A DNA stretch of 64,000 nucleotides. It comes from Diphasiastrum complanatum. Lineage: Eukaryota > Streptophyta > Lycopodiopsida > Lycopodiales > Lycopodiaceae. Location of the stretch: contig CM055092.1 of NCBI GenBank assembly GCA_029204225.1, forward strand, positions 40,576,016 to 40,640,015, in the 5' to 3' direction. The translations under genes were made by a program, and so were the position numbers. Of the stretch, positions 24,530-34,813 are shown piece after piece; position 1 is the first letter of the stretch, and the number at the start of each line of letters is the position of its first letter. The notes below the pieces were generated by a model. It saw only the letters and a program-made list of their open reading frames with translations, was not told the origin of the DNA and made no database searches.

Positions 24530-25437
24530 TCTTTCATTTCTATGATCTCCATTTCCATGGTGCAAAACACAATGTAATTGCAACTGGATGATATGAGTTT
24601 TTGATAGCAAGATTCATTGTCTCCTGCAGGAAATGCACTATCTCCATTGGGGAGATCTTCAATCACTTGAACTCTAGTGATCACTACAATCGACGCTTGC
24701 CCTTGTTGATGTCTCTATATATCGGTTGTATTTTTGGTCTTCATTGTCTTGGTCTGTATTGTCCTTGTCTTGGCATATTTGAATATGTTCAAAAGATGAA
24801 CTGATGAAAGCTTTGTTGTAACAAATCTAAGTTTGTCGCATGTTTGGATTGGTTGTGGCAAAGGTTCCATCAGATCATCTTTCTGAACTTATCCAAAAAA
24901 AAACCATGGTAAAGGCAAGGCAAACCAAGGCTATGAAAAACAAACATGTCGAAAAACCGTAGAAATTGATGATGAATGAATCATAACCTGAATTAATAAC
25001 AGGAAAAAAAACAAGTAAGAACAACCATAGAAAAATTGTAAATATATTAAAAAAATTTGTACATGTGTCTCATCCACATTAAGTGAGACAAATATTTAAT
25101 CAGTATCAACTACCTATGATATGAGTTTTTGATAACAAGATTCATTGTCTCCTACAGGAAATGCACTATCTCCGTTGGGGAGATCTTCAGTCACTTGACC
25201 TCCAGTGATCACTACAATCGACGCTTGCCCTTGTTGAAGTCTCGTATATATATCGGTTGTATTTTTGGTCTTCATTGCCTTGGCCTGTATTGTCCTTGTC
25301 TTGGCATATTTGGATATGTTTAGATGATGATCTGATCAAAGCCTTTTTGCAACAAATCTAAGTGAACTAATGTTGCATGTTTGAATTGGTTGTGGCAAAG
25401 GTTCGATCAGATCATCATTCTGAACTTATCCAAAAAA
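24530..25437 (-). pseudogene. Two tandem copies of the last exon region of the H3/C48 gene
   Basis: 24590-25117 and 25118-25437 (continued at 31773-32005 after a copia insertion) form a tandem duplication of about 530 bp. On minus each contains a relative of the last exon of the H3/C48 gene at 31991-32134. Copy 1 reads ISPMEIVHFLQETMNLAIKN where the gene has VSPMEIMHFRQETIKLVIEN. Copy 2 is similar. These are dead 3' exon duplicates downstream of the gene, showing that the gene region was once tandemly amplified here. Confidence 0.7.
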
Positions 25438-26219
25438 TGTTAAAATTGAAAAACAATCCATATTGATTTCTTGGCTTGCTACAAATGTTGTACCATGCAA
25501 GTATGTAGCTCATTAATGCAACATGCCAAGTTTGGCCTACATAGAACTCGAGCTACATGGTTATGTATTATCTAGTTCGATAAATGCAACTTGCACATAG
25601 TTTGTAGACATAGAATTAGCATGATTATGCTTGTAGAAACTCGTGGCAATTCACATGCATTAATTGTAAGTGATCCATAGTGACATGCAAGGCATGCACA
25701 ATGCGTAATGGACACATGCATGATGATTTGGACATTTCTAGTTAGAACTAGTGCACTTGTAAAAAGTTGGTAGAATTTCATGCATGACAAGTGACAAATG
25801 TCACATAGACTCTAGATGTCATTTTGGAATGGATAGATGTGGTTCTACCTCGAGCTACCTCAAACTCCATAAATATGTGTAGCTCTCCACACAATCAATG
25901 ATGAAGAACCAAAGTTTTGTAGCTATCTCATGCCATTTTGGATTTAAACAAATATTGCTTGTTATCTCTCTAGATTTCTCTCTCTACTCGTGTTGAGGCT
26001 AATGCTCATACACTGAAATTTTGTACTTTTATTCATTCTTTGATTCATTGCTATTATATTCTGTTGATTAGCATGCTAGATTATGAATTAGCCATTTCTT
26101 CTGAACTAGATCTTGTTGATCAATCTAGAATCAGGTTATAGTGCCAATCACAAAGCTTAATTAAGATCAGTCACTCTTCTGGACATTCCACACACGTGTG
26201 AATTCTGAAAATTTTGTCA
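25438..26219 (+). repeat. 5' LTR of element G
   Basis: Begins TGTTAAAATTG and ends TTTTGTCA immediately before the primer site. The other LTR differs at only a small number of positions by eye. Confidence 0.95.
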
Positions 26220-26232
26220 TGGTATCAGAGCC
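26220..26232 (+). promoter_or_regulatory. Primer-binding site of element G
   Basis: TGGTATCAGAGCC directly abuts the LTR end; tRNA-iMet type. The following 26233-26990 is the untranslated leader. Confidence 0.9.
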
Positions 26233-26990
26233 TCATTAAGCTTTGCATGCTAACAACTCTGATTGTACAAGAAACTGAGAGCTAAATCAAGCAAAAAAAT
26301 AGTTTTGCACTTTTTCTAACCTTTCTCTGAAGTGTATTTGGATCAAATCGGACTTGAACTAAATATTTAGACCTGAATTGAGGTAGAACGGAATTCTGGA
26401 ATTCCGCACGTGTGAAAATCAAAGTTTTTCAATCCCTTTGTTATCCTTACTTATAGATCCAAAGATAGCAGTGTTATAGCTTGATGAAAAGCATTTGATC
26501 CGTACTTTCCATAGAAATTGAAACCAAATCAATCTGATGTGTCTAGAAAGAGTTATAAGCTCTTAAAGAGGATAGGGATAGGTCTAAAATCTGAGTGAGC
26601 AGCATTTTGATTTGATTCTATTATACTTTGTTCTGAATCCATTGTTTTGAGCATCCAACACAAGAAATTGTAGATCAAGACTGAGCTTGAAGTATTTGAA
26701 CACCCTTTGAGCCTTCTGAGTGTCAATAGTGTTTTCTTTTGAAGCATTTCACATGTGCCAAAAGTAGGATTCAAACCAGCCAAAGTGTCTCAAACCACTT
26801 TTTGTGTCTAATCTAGATAACTTGTCTTGTGGAATATTTGAGATTCATCTCAAATATAGTTGCAAGTGTTTCACATAGGAAGTTAGTTCAACCTTTAAAA
26901 TACCTATAGTGAAAGAGAGCAGCAACTCTAAGTCTGATAAGAACAAGCTCAAACATATCTCAATCCAATAACTAAGAAGTCTTCATTATA

Positions 26991-29574
26991 ATGGCATCTC
27001 AGGGAGGATATCTTCTAGAAGCTAGTGAAAGACAACACTTCTAATTACTCAATTTGGAAGTTAAGAATGGAGTATGTTTTGATACTCCGGGATGTTATGG
27101 ATATTGTGCTTGGTGTTGAGGAGGAGCCTCAAGCACAGGTTGAAATTCCTATACATAAGAAGAGAGCTAGAATGGCTCTACATTTCATTAAGATGAATGT
27201 ATCTAATAAAATTTTGAGAGAGATAGGATCTTGCACTACAGCCAAAGAAGCTTGGGATGCACTAAAGACCATCTATGAAGCAAAGATTACTTCTAGAATA
27301 CTCACTCTTAGGAATCAGATTTTCCAAAGTTTCCAAAGAAGTGAAGAGAGTGCATCTAACTATGTTCTGAGAGTTAAAGATTTACATAGAGAGCTTTCAT
27401 GTGTTGGTGTTACCATTAACCAAGTTGAGCTAGTTCAAGTCATACTGAATGGCTTGAGAGATGACTATGATAATCTTGTTCAGTCTTTTGCTATTAAGGA
27501 GGAGTTACCTAATCTAGAAACTCTCCAAGGAATTCTTATTTCTGAAGAATCTAGACAAAGCTATAAACTCTCCAGGATGAAGAAACTTGAACATGGTGGA
27601 AGTGACAAAGCCCTCTTTGTCAAAGGCAAGCAGAAAGGAAGGAGTAAGAACCAATTCTCTCAAGCATACAACAAAGACAAAGCCAAAGATCGAGATCAAG
27701 ATGGTGAAGAGGATGAAACATCTCATCCCTCTAACTCAAAAACCAAGAAGAAGAAAATAAAGTGCTTCTTCTGTGGCAAAAAGGGGCACTATGCCTCTAA
27801 TTGCTTTAAGAAGAAAAACCAACATAAGCAAGCCAATCTCTCCAAAGATATTGAAAAAGATTCTGTTGCAAGTGATGGAGAAGGATCACTTATGGTGTCC
27901 AGTTTTTCTTCATCACCTTTCAAGAAAGATGGAGCTTGGTACATAGACAGTGGAGCCTCTTCACATATGTGCTGTTCAAAGGAGTCATTTGACTCAATCT
28001 TACCTTTCAAAGGACTCAAGAGATCTATTTACACAGCTAATGATCATGAGTGTCCAATAGAAGGAATTGGCAACATTCCATTGAAACTTGCTTCTTCAAA
28101 AGTTCTTGCACTTTCTAATGTTCTTTTCATTCCAAAACTTACAAAGAACTTAATTAGTGTGGGAAAGTTGCTTGATAATGGTTGTGATGTAAAGTTCAAC
28201 TCCAATATTTGTTTTATCAAGAGAAAAGATGAGATCCTTGTTGATGGAACTAGATGTGGTGGAATTTTTAAGTTGAATTCTTATGAGAATGCAAACCTTT
28301 GTGAAGTTGCTTTGTTATCTAAGGAGGAGCTGTGGCATAGAAGGTTGGGACATCCTAACTTTACATCTATGTCTTCTAGGGTTAAGAAGGAGAAGGCTAT
28401 TGGTCTTCCAAAATCTCTTTCTGAAGATTTCAAGCCTTGTGAGGCTTGTGCCATTGCAAAGTCACACAGAAAGCCATATCAGAAGTCTTTTATAAAGACT
28501 ACTTATCCATTGGAACTCATACATTCAGATGTACATTTTTTCTCTTCTAAAAGTATTGGTGGTGCAACATGTTTTGTCACCTTTATTGATGACTTTACTA
28601 GATACACTTGGTTGTATCTACTTTCTTCAAAGGCTATGGTTTTTTATCACTTCCTTATCTTCAAAGCTTATGTAGAAAAACAGTTTTCTTGCAAAGTTAA
28701 AGCTTTAAGATGCAATGGAGGAGGTGAATATATCTCCAACAAGTTTCATAATTATTGTGAAGGTGAAGGAATAAAGAGAGAATTTTCTTGTGCCTATTCT
28801 CCATCTCAAAATGGAGTAGCTAAGAGGAAAAATAGATCTTTATGTGAATGTGCTAAAGCAATTAGAGTAGCAGCTTCTTTGCCTATTGAATATTGGGGTG
28901 AATCTATAAATTGTGCAAACTATTTGTGCAATAGATTACCTCACAATGCTCTTGCTGGAAAAACACCTTTTGAAGTCTTGTTTCAGAAGAAACCTAAGGT
29001 AGATCACCTTAGAGTTTTTGGTTGTACTTGCTTTGTTAATATGCCCTTGGAAACAAGGAAAAGAGATGATCCTAATTCTGTTAAAGGGATCATGGTTGGA
29101 TATGCATCCAACAAGAAAGCTTACAGAATCTATGTTCCATCTACCTCAACTACAATTGAGAGTAGAGACGTAATATTCCATGAAGATCAAAAATACATTC
29201 TTGAGAAGGCCGAGTTCAAAGATTCTCACAAAGATACTCCAGTCATCACCCTTGAAGATCATCATGGAGAGATGGGGCCAAGATTTGAGGAGGAGTCACC
29301 TCGAATTTTTTCACCAAGGAGATCTCAAAGAGAAAGATCTGAGCCTAGAAGGCTTACCTATGAAGATAGAGGAAAGCAAGTGGAAATCAACTCCACTAAC
29401 TGTGCCTATTTTATTTCTCATGAGGAGCCGAAGGATGTATATGATGCTATCGACTCAAAGGAATGGTACCTTGCCATGAAGGAGGAATATGATGGTTTGA
29501 TGGCCAATAATACATGGGAGCTTGTGGGTCCTCCATTCAACAAGCATACCATTGGTTGCAAATGGGTTTTTTGA
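26991..29574 (+). pseudogene. copia gag-protease-integrase-RT start (element G)
   Basis: Gag starts at 26991 (MASQGGYLLEASER) with a frameshift at about 27025. The remaining 849-codon frame then reads through Gag (SIWKLRMEYVL), one knuckle CFFCGKKGHYASNC (about residues 248-261), protease WYIDSGASSHM (about 306-316), integrase HHCC (LWHRRLGHPN) and core. Two core residues are altered: CNGGGEY instead of CDGGGEY, and GVAKRKNRS instead of GVAERKNRS. Thus the second aspartate and the glutamate of the DDE triad are lost, both by G-to-A changes. The frame ends at TGA 29572-29574, where the family has CGA (Arg), a C-to-T change. Confidence 0.93.
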
Positions 29575-30967
29575 GTCAAGTATAATCAAGATGGCACAAT
29601 CAACAAGTACAAGGTTAGGCTTTGTGCTAAAGGCTTTGCTCAAGTATATGGACTTGATTATGAGGAGAACTTTGCCCCAGTTGCAAAGATGATGTCAATT
29701 AGAATCATAATTTCTCTTGCTTGTTTTTTCAATTGGCAAATTCTTCAGCTAGATGTTTTTAATGCATTTCTAAATGGCTATCTAGAAGAAGAGATCTATA
29801 TGGATCAACCTATTGGGTTCATCCATGATGAAGGAAAAGTTTGCTTGCTCTTCAAAAGTTTATATGGATTAAAGCAAGCTCCAATGTCATGGTATTCTCG
29901 ACTTAACACCTTTCTTGAGTCACTAGGATTTAATTTTAGTAACTATGATCCTTCCTTATATGTCAAGTTTTTTGATAAAAATATTGTCATCTTTCTTATT
30001 TATGTTGATGATATCATTTGGACAAGAAGTTGTATCAAGTTAGTTGAGGAAACCAAGATTGCACTTGGAAAAGCGTTCAAGATGCAAGATCTTGGAAAAA
30101 TTCACTATATTCTAAGACTAGAGATTGACTTTCTTAAAGATAAAGCTTTTGTATGTCAATCTAAGTATGCTCGTTCAATGTTAAAAAAAGTTCAATATGT
30201 TGAATTGTAAGAGTATAGAAACACCTATGGAGCAAAATGTAAAGGACTCTAACAAAGGTAATGAAAGATCCTTCGAGGACATCACACTTTTTAGAAGTTC
30301 TATAGGCTCCTTAATTTGGCTCACAATAACTAGACCTGACATAAGCTTTAGTGTTCAAAAGTTGAGCCAGGCTATGCAAAATCCTTCAGTTTATCATTGG
30401 AAAAAGGCCAAGAGAGTGCTTAGATATATATCTTCAACTTTTAATTTTGGTTGATTGTATAAAAGTGAAGATCTTTCTATTATTGGTTATTTTGACTCAG
30501 ATTTTGCAAGTGATAGAGCAGATCGAAAATCTACAAGTGCTTATGTCATATATCTTGGAGGAAACTTGATATCTTGGCTTTCCAAAAAGCAAGATACTGT
30601 ATCACTCTCATCATGTGAAGCTGAGTACAAGGCACTCACTACAACAACAAAGGAAGTGCTTTGGATCATGAGGTTACTAGTGGAGCTAAAGATAATTATG
30701 GAAGAAGATATACCTATGATCATGTGTGACAACATTTCAGCTCAAGCCCTTGCCAACAACCCAATATTCCATGCAAGGAGCAAGCATATCGAAGTTGCAC
30801 ATCACTTTGTGAGAGAGAAGCTCATTGGAGGTGAAATCAAATTGGAGCACATCGACACATCATCTTGCATTGCTGATATGCTCACCAAACCTTTGAGCAA
30901 AAGTTCCTTCAACAAGCATAGAGCCAACCTTCGAGTTATACCAAGATCCATGTTCAAATCAATATAG
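29575..30967 (+). pseudogene. copia reverse transcriptase and RNase H (element G)
   Basis: Continues in frame after the stop. RT palm motif LIYVDDI is at about 29997-30017, preceded by LYGLKQAPMSWYSRL. A frameshift lies near 30190-30210 and a TGA near 30452. RNase H contains FASDRADRKSTSAYV, SSCEAEYKAL and CDNISAQALANNPIFHARSK, and the frame ends at 30967. It would copy the RNA genome and degrade RNA in hybrids if intact. Confidence 0.93.
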
Positions 30968-30970
30968 ATC

Positions 30971-31767
30971 TTTTTTAGGAGGAGTGTTAAAATTGAAAAA
31001 CAATCCATATTGATTTCTTGGCTTGCTACAAATGTTGTACCATGCAAGTATGTAGCTCATTATTGCAAAATGCCAAGTTTGGCCTACATAGAACTCGAGC
31101 TACATGGTTATGTATTATCTAGTTTGATAAATGCAAGTTGCATATAGTTTGTAGACATAGAATTAGCATGATTATGCTTGTAGAAACTCGTGGCAATTCA
31201 CATGCATTAATTGTAAGTGATCCATAGTGACATGCAAGGCATGCACAATGCGTAATGGACACATGCATGATGATTTGGACATTTCTAGTTAGAACTAGTG
31301 CACTTGTAAAAAGTTGGTAGAATTTCATGCATGACAAGTGACAAATGTCACATAGACTCTAGATGTCATTTTGGAATGGATAGATGTGGTTCTACCTTGA
31401 GCTACCTCAAACTCCATAAATATGTGTAGCTCTCCACACAATCAATGATGAAGAACCAAAGTTTTGTAGCTATTTCATGCCATTTTGGATCTAAATAAAT
31501 ATTGCTTGTTATCTCTCTAGCTTTCTCTCTCTAACTCGTGCTGAGGCTAATGCTCATACACTGAAATCTTGTACTTTTATTCATTCTTTGATTCATTGCT
31601 ATTGTATTCTGTTGATTAGCATGCTAGATTGTGAATTAGCCATTTCTTCTGAACTAGATCTTGTTGATCAATCTAGAATCAGGTTATAGTGCCAATCACA
31701 AAGCTTAATTAAGATCAGTCACTCTTCTGGACATTCCCCACACGTGTGAATTCTGGAAATTTTGTCA
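30971..31767 (+). repeat. Polypurine tract and 3' LTR of element G
   Basis: TTTTTTAGGAGGAG at 30971-30984 primes plus-strand synthesis. The LTR begins at 30985 with TGTTAAAATTG and ends TTTTGTCA at 31767. Confidence 0.93.
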
Positions 31768-32399
31768 AAAAAGACCATGGTAAAGGCAAGGCAGACCAAG
31801 GCTATGAAAAACAAACATGTCGAAAAATAGTAGAAATTGAAGATGAATGAATCATAATTTGAATTGATAAGAGGGAAAAAAAAAAAAAAACAAGTAAGAA
31901 CAACCATAGAAAAACTGTAGGTATATTTCTATCAAAATTTTCTGTACATGTGTCTCATCCACATCAAGTGAGATGAATTTTTAATCAGTATCAACTATCT
32001 ATGATCTCTAAATCCATTTCTCCAGTTGGAAGTAGCTTGGGTGGAGAACACTCGGCCACTGCAACTGGATATGAATTTTCGATCACAAGCTTTATGGTCT
32101 CCTGCCTGAAGTGCATTATCTCCATTGGGGAGACCTTTGGGCATTTAAAATGAAAAAAAAAAAAACATAAACACAGTTAAATGTAATTAATCAAAGATCA
32201 GTTAATAGGAATTTGTATATGAAACAAACAAAAACACAATTAAAAGTAATTAATCGAATATTACCTCTTCCAGATTTAGAAGTCCATCTTGTAATGCAAG
32301 CCAATTAAAAAAGTGTTTGGCATCGCATACGGTATACCAACCACAACTGACAGAATCAACATGCTGGGAAGACTGCAGAATCCAAATTTGAACATTATG

Positions 32400-32470
32400 A
32401 GATATCGGATCGACGCGTAGGATATAAGAATAAAATCAATAACTACAAAGGGCACGTCGAACCGATATCA
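32400..32470. repeat. Inverted motif pair U1
   Basis: AGATATCGGATCGACGCG (32400-32417) and, on minus, TGATATCGGTTCGACGTG (32470-32453), separated by 35 bp. It lies in the intron/exon border area of the peptidase module. This is the best-conserved pair (16/18 and 17/18 to the consensus). Confidence 0.8.
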
Positions 32471-32549
32471 AAAACATTTCAGCTTCGAATATGCTTTTAC
32501 ATTTGGTACTAGAAAGAGTTCCAGTATTTTTTGTATATGGGTCCTGGCA

Positions 32550-32553
<4 letters not shown>

Positions 32554-32616
<63 letters not shown>
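32554..32616. repeat. (GT)31 microsatellite
   Basis: Perfect dinucleotide run, located between the His exon and Cys exon of the peptidase module. The polyHis-Thr frame it creates is not a protein. Confidence 0.97.
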
Positions 32617-32620
<4 letters not shown>

Positions 32621-33174
32621 GAATTCATCTTTAAACAAACTGGATTACACACACCCTCATCATTGACGTACAAGGACAAAACATATAAGCTCCAATGATC
32701 ACTGAAATCAGAAGACAATAAATTTATGAGAATCAACGTGAAATCAAAATTCATTTGAAAAATTCAATAAAATAAAATCTGAAAAATAGACACTTACTTT
32801 GTTATGTATGGCAACACGAGAATTGGAGTCCCCAGTTTGACGTATTAGAGCATATCATCGTGCAGACTTTTGAAATCAGGGAAATCAAATACAGCCATGA
32901 ATTGAAGGGGAAACAATGCAAAATCTATAAACAATGGGATTTGGAAGAACTCCATCCAATACTAATTCGCCCCACCTCCTACATTGTCCCCTAGCATTTT
33001 ATCTCTACTTTCTAGTTCACCAGTATCTAAACTAGAAAGGGGGAGACCAACATTGGTCTTTGGCATTCTAAAACTATATCGAGGACCTAAACCTTTAAGA
33101 TATGTGTTTAACAATTGGTCACACTGTACATATTGAGGAGTATTTACAAAGGCAAATGCAGGGGGTGACGGAAG

Positions 33175-33996
33175 TCATACTGATAAACTACATAAAGAAT
33201 TGTCATTTAAAATTGATTCTACCTTTACATTAACAAAATCATCTAAATCGCTTCCAAGAACAGGAGGAGGGAAACTAATCTTTACGGGTTTAGGAGGAGG
33301 AGAAGATTTATTAGGAGAGGAAGATTTAGTAGGAGAAGTTAAAGATGGAGTGGGAGGAGAAGAAAGAAACTTAGGAGGAGAATGCCCAGAAGAAAGAATA
33401 GTATTCAGAGGAGATGGCTTGGAAAAATCCCTCGCTTTAGATGGAGGTTCAAGAGATCTCCTCTTCTTTGAAACACTCCCGCTCTGTATACGAATAACAA
33501 GCCAGATTGGTTGAGATTGCTTTCGTTTTCTCCTCTCTGAATCTTGTTTCGGAGGAGAGGAGGGAGCAGGTCTAAAGTATTTAGCAAACTTGTCATATGT
33601 GTCCTGAAGCCTAAACACAATGTTGAAATCCTTGGGCATGATGGTCACCCTCTTGTCATGGACAGTTGCAACAATAGTATCAGAAACAAATTTCACTTGG
33701 AAATCCTCATATGCTGTGTGCAGCGCCTCAATTACCGTTACCGTCCATCTCACATCCGCAGATAGACTTCTTGTCACCTGTCTGATGGACCTCTGTATGT
33801 GAGATTTCAGAATCAGAAGATTATTTGTCTTCTGAAGCTTTCGAATATCCTTGAGCCAGGGTGGGTCTCTTCTTTTGCCCCTTGGCCTAGGAGGAGGTGG
33901 TGGTGGACAAGGTGGTGGTTGTGGATTTCCCTGACCCGCACCTGAAATTGGTATTCCACCTGAATGCCCTCGTGTTGTTTGCTTGGTTCGTGCCAT
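33175..33996 (-). CDS. Histone H3-like protein with long C-terminal extension, 273 aa
   Basis: Starts MARTKQTTRGHSGG: the canonical H3 tail start with Arg2, Lys4 and Arg8 kept, but Lys9, Ser10 and Lys14 replaced by Gly, His and Ile. Residues 21-48 are a proline run and a basic patch (RPRGKRRDPPW). From residue 51 (IRKLQKTNNLLILK) to about 130 it aligns with H3 without a single gap, offset by one residue, at about 40% identity by eye (32/80), including HDKRVTIMPKD at the end of the fold. It then has about 140 residues rich in Pro, Ser and Lys (SPPKFLSSPPTPSLTSP) where ordinary H3 stops. This is not an ordinary replicative H3. CENH3 is unlikely because loop 1 is not longer. The frame continues in phase past the stop into a C48-like peptidase, so the original protein was probably an H3-protease fusion. 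A start-proximal inverted motif pair lies 7 bp upstream. Intact over 273 codons. Confidence 0.85.
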   Translation of the reverse strand: MARTKQTTRGHSGGIPISGAGQGNPQPPPCPPPPPPRPRGKRRDPPWLKDIRKLQKTNNLLILKSHIQRSIRQVTRSLSADVRWTVTVIEALHTAYEDFQVKFVSDTIVATVHDKRVTIMPKDFNIVFRLQDTYDKFAKYFRPAPSSPPKQDSERRKRKQSQPIWLVIRIQSGSVSKKRRSLEPPSKARDFSKPSPLNTILSSGHSPPKFLSSPPTPSLTSPTKSSSPNKSSPPPKPVKISFPPPVLGSDLDDFVNVKVESILNDNSLCSLSV

Positions 33997-34003
33997 TACT
34001 GTG

Positions 34004-34076
34004 TCGTATCGGCTCAGCGCGCGATAATGTTGATTTCAGGATTAGACCTCAGGTCGGACGCGTCGAAGCGATACCT
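34004..34076. promoter_or_regulatory. Inverted motif pair U2 at the H3-like start
   Basis: Forward half-site TCGTATCGGCTCAGCGCG (34004-34021) and reverse half-site CGCGTCGAAGCGATACCT (34059-34076), with a 37-bp spacer. The proximal edge is 7 bp from the ATG of the H3-like gene, so it is either a core promoter/operator or a stem in the 5' leader. Confidence 0.75.
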
Positions 34077-34152
34077 GAGCTCAACAAATCCGTTAGCTAG
34101 TAGTAGATGGATGTGAGCGAGTAGTAATGGATTGAAGGAAGTTGTTTTCGAA

Positions 34153-34170
34153 CGCGCGGAATCGATATCG
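34153..34170 (-). promoter_or_regulatory. Solo half-site
   Basis: CGCGCGGAATCGATATCG is a 14/18 match to the reverse consensus. The expected partner about 37 bp to the left (34100-34117) is too degraded to recognise. Confidence 0.55.
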
Positions 34171-34530
34171 CATGGATGAAAATAACTATAAGCAAAAAAA
34201 AATTCAGTGTCATCGATCAGTTTATATAGAGAAATCAGAAATGATTGCAAACGTGGTGTTTTGGATGTCCGAGGTTCGGATCACGATGATGATTACTCAG
34301 AGGCTTGTCAATCAAATATCCATCAGTCATCAAAATGATTAGTCCATATCGAATTAACCAGAATTAATTTTAAATAAAGTATGGTCACATCTACAATTAA
34401 TGCTACAAAAGTATGCTATCACACTTCTACCATTTAATGCTGAAATTGACAACGTTAAGCTTTAAATATAAGACCTTTTTTATATCCAATAATTATAATT
34501 TTGGAAAATTCCAAAGGCAATATTTTAACC

Positions 34531-34603
34531 CGATAGCTAATCAACGCGCATATAAAGCATTTGAAAACCAGAGTATGTATTCTCACGCGCTCATCTAATA
34601 TTG
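34531..34603. promoter_or_regulatory. Inverted motif pair U3 (degenerate)
   Basis: CGATAGCTAATCAACGCG (34531-34548) and CGCGCTCATCTAATATTG (34586-34603); spacer 37 bp. Matches are 12/18 and 10/18, so the constant spacing is the main support. Confidence 0.55.
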
Positions 34604-34615
34604 GACGCAATATGA

Positions 34616-34692
34616 ATGATCAGAGCTTGATTCGATAGATTCTACATAACTTTGGCCAGTATGAAGAGTCTTTCGAATCAAGCTTTGATCAT
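34616..34692. repeat. Near-perfect 20-bp inverted repeat with 37-bp spacer
   Basis: 34616-34635 and 34673-34692 are reverse complements at 19 of 20 positions (ATGATCAGAGCTTGATTCGA). The spacer is again 37 bp, the same geometry as the CGCG-type pairs, although the arm sequence is different. Confidence 0.8.
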
Positions 34693-34741
34693 GCATGTAG
34701 GGTCCAATAGTTTCAAAATTTTCGATAATATTTTGGTCTTG

Positions 34742-34813
34742 GAATAGCGATTCAATGCGCGCAGTCCAAATGTAGCAAATACATCGTCTGCCAGGCGCGA
34801 TGATCCGATATTT
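34742..34813. promoter_or_regulatory. Inverted motif pair U4
   Basis: GAATAGCGATTCAATGCG (34742-34759) and CGCGATGATCCGATATTT (34796-34813); spacer 36 bp; 12/18 and 13/18 matches. Confidence 0.65.

Larger units (their letters stand above)
25438..31767 (+). mobile_element. Complete Ty1/copia retrotransposon (element G)
   Basis: LTRs at 25438-26219 and 30985-31767 (782 and 783 bp, very similar), primer site after the 5' LTR, gag-pol, and a polypurine tract before the 3' LTR. Flanked by A5 target duplications (25433-25437 and 31768-31772). It inserted into a tandem duplication: the flanks TGAACTTATCCAAAAA and ACCATGGTAAAGGCAAGG are contiguous in the intact copy at about 24890-24920. Stops, frameshifts and lost catalytic residues make it inactive, although the LTR similarity indicates a fairly recent arrival. 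Confidence 0.95.
31991..33174 (-). pseudogene. C48/Ulp1-like cysteine peptidase module, downstream exons of the H3-like gene
   Basis: The frame of the H3-like gene continues past its stop (TGA 33175-33177), reading AFAFVNTPQYVQCDQLLNTY and later YWMEFFQIPLFIDFALF, with two more stops (32962-32964, 32845-32847). Donor AA/GTAAGTG ends this exon at 32798; a 96-bp intron ends TTTCAG at 32702. The next exon gives ITNDHWSLYVLSLYVNDEG, matching the catalytic His-Trp of C48 peptidases. After an intron holding a (GT)n repeat, the exon at 32372-32265 (36 codons) reads SSQHVDSVSCGWYTV: glutamine 7 residues before the catalytic cysteine, as in adenain/Ulp-type enzymes. Donor GAG/GTAATA and acceptor CCCAAAG lead to the last exon 32134-31991 (VSPMEIMHFRQETIKL), ending in TGA. 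Family known for SUMO/ubiquitin-like or viral proprotein cleavage. The exon between His and Cys is not resolved. Internal stops suggest a pseudogene. Confidence 0.65.

Noticed and set aside
26220-26232. tRNA-Met gene signal
   Set aside because: TGGTATCAGAGCC next to an LTR end is the retrotransposon primer site, not a tRNA gene. The same applies at 411, 47477 and 63673.
32509-32754. Protein with a His-Thr repeat
   Set aside because: The repeat is a (GT)n microsatellite in an intron. Only the DHWSLYVL part just before it is coding.
33200-33514. Plus-strand glycine-rich frame
   Set aside because: It is the antisense shadow of the Pro/Ser-rich tail of the H3-like protein.
33175-33996. Ordinary histone H3 or CENH3 gene
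   Set aside because: About 40% identity is too low for replicative H3, and loop 1 shows no CENH3-type lengthening. The long C-terminal extension and the in-frame peptidase exons fit neither.
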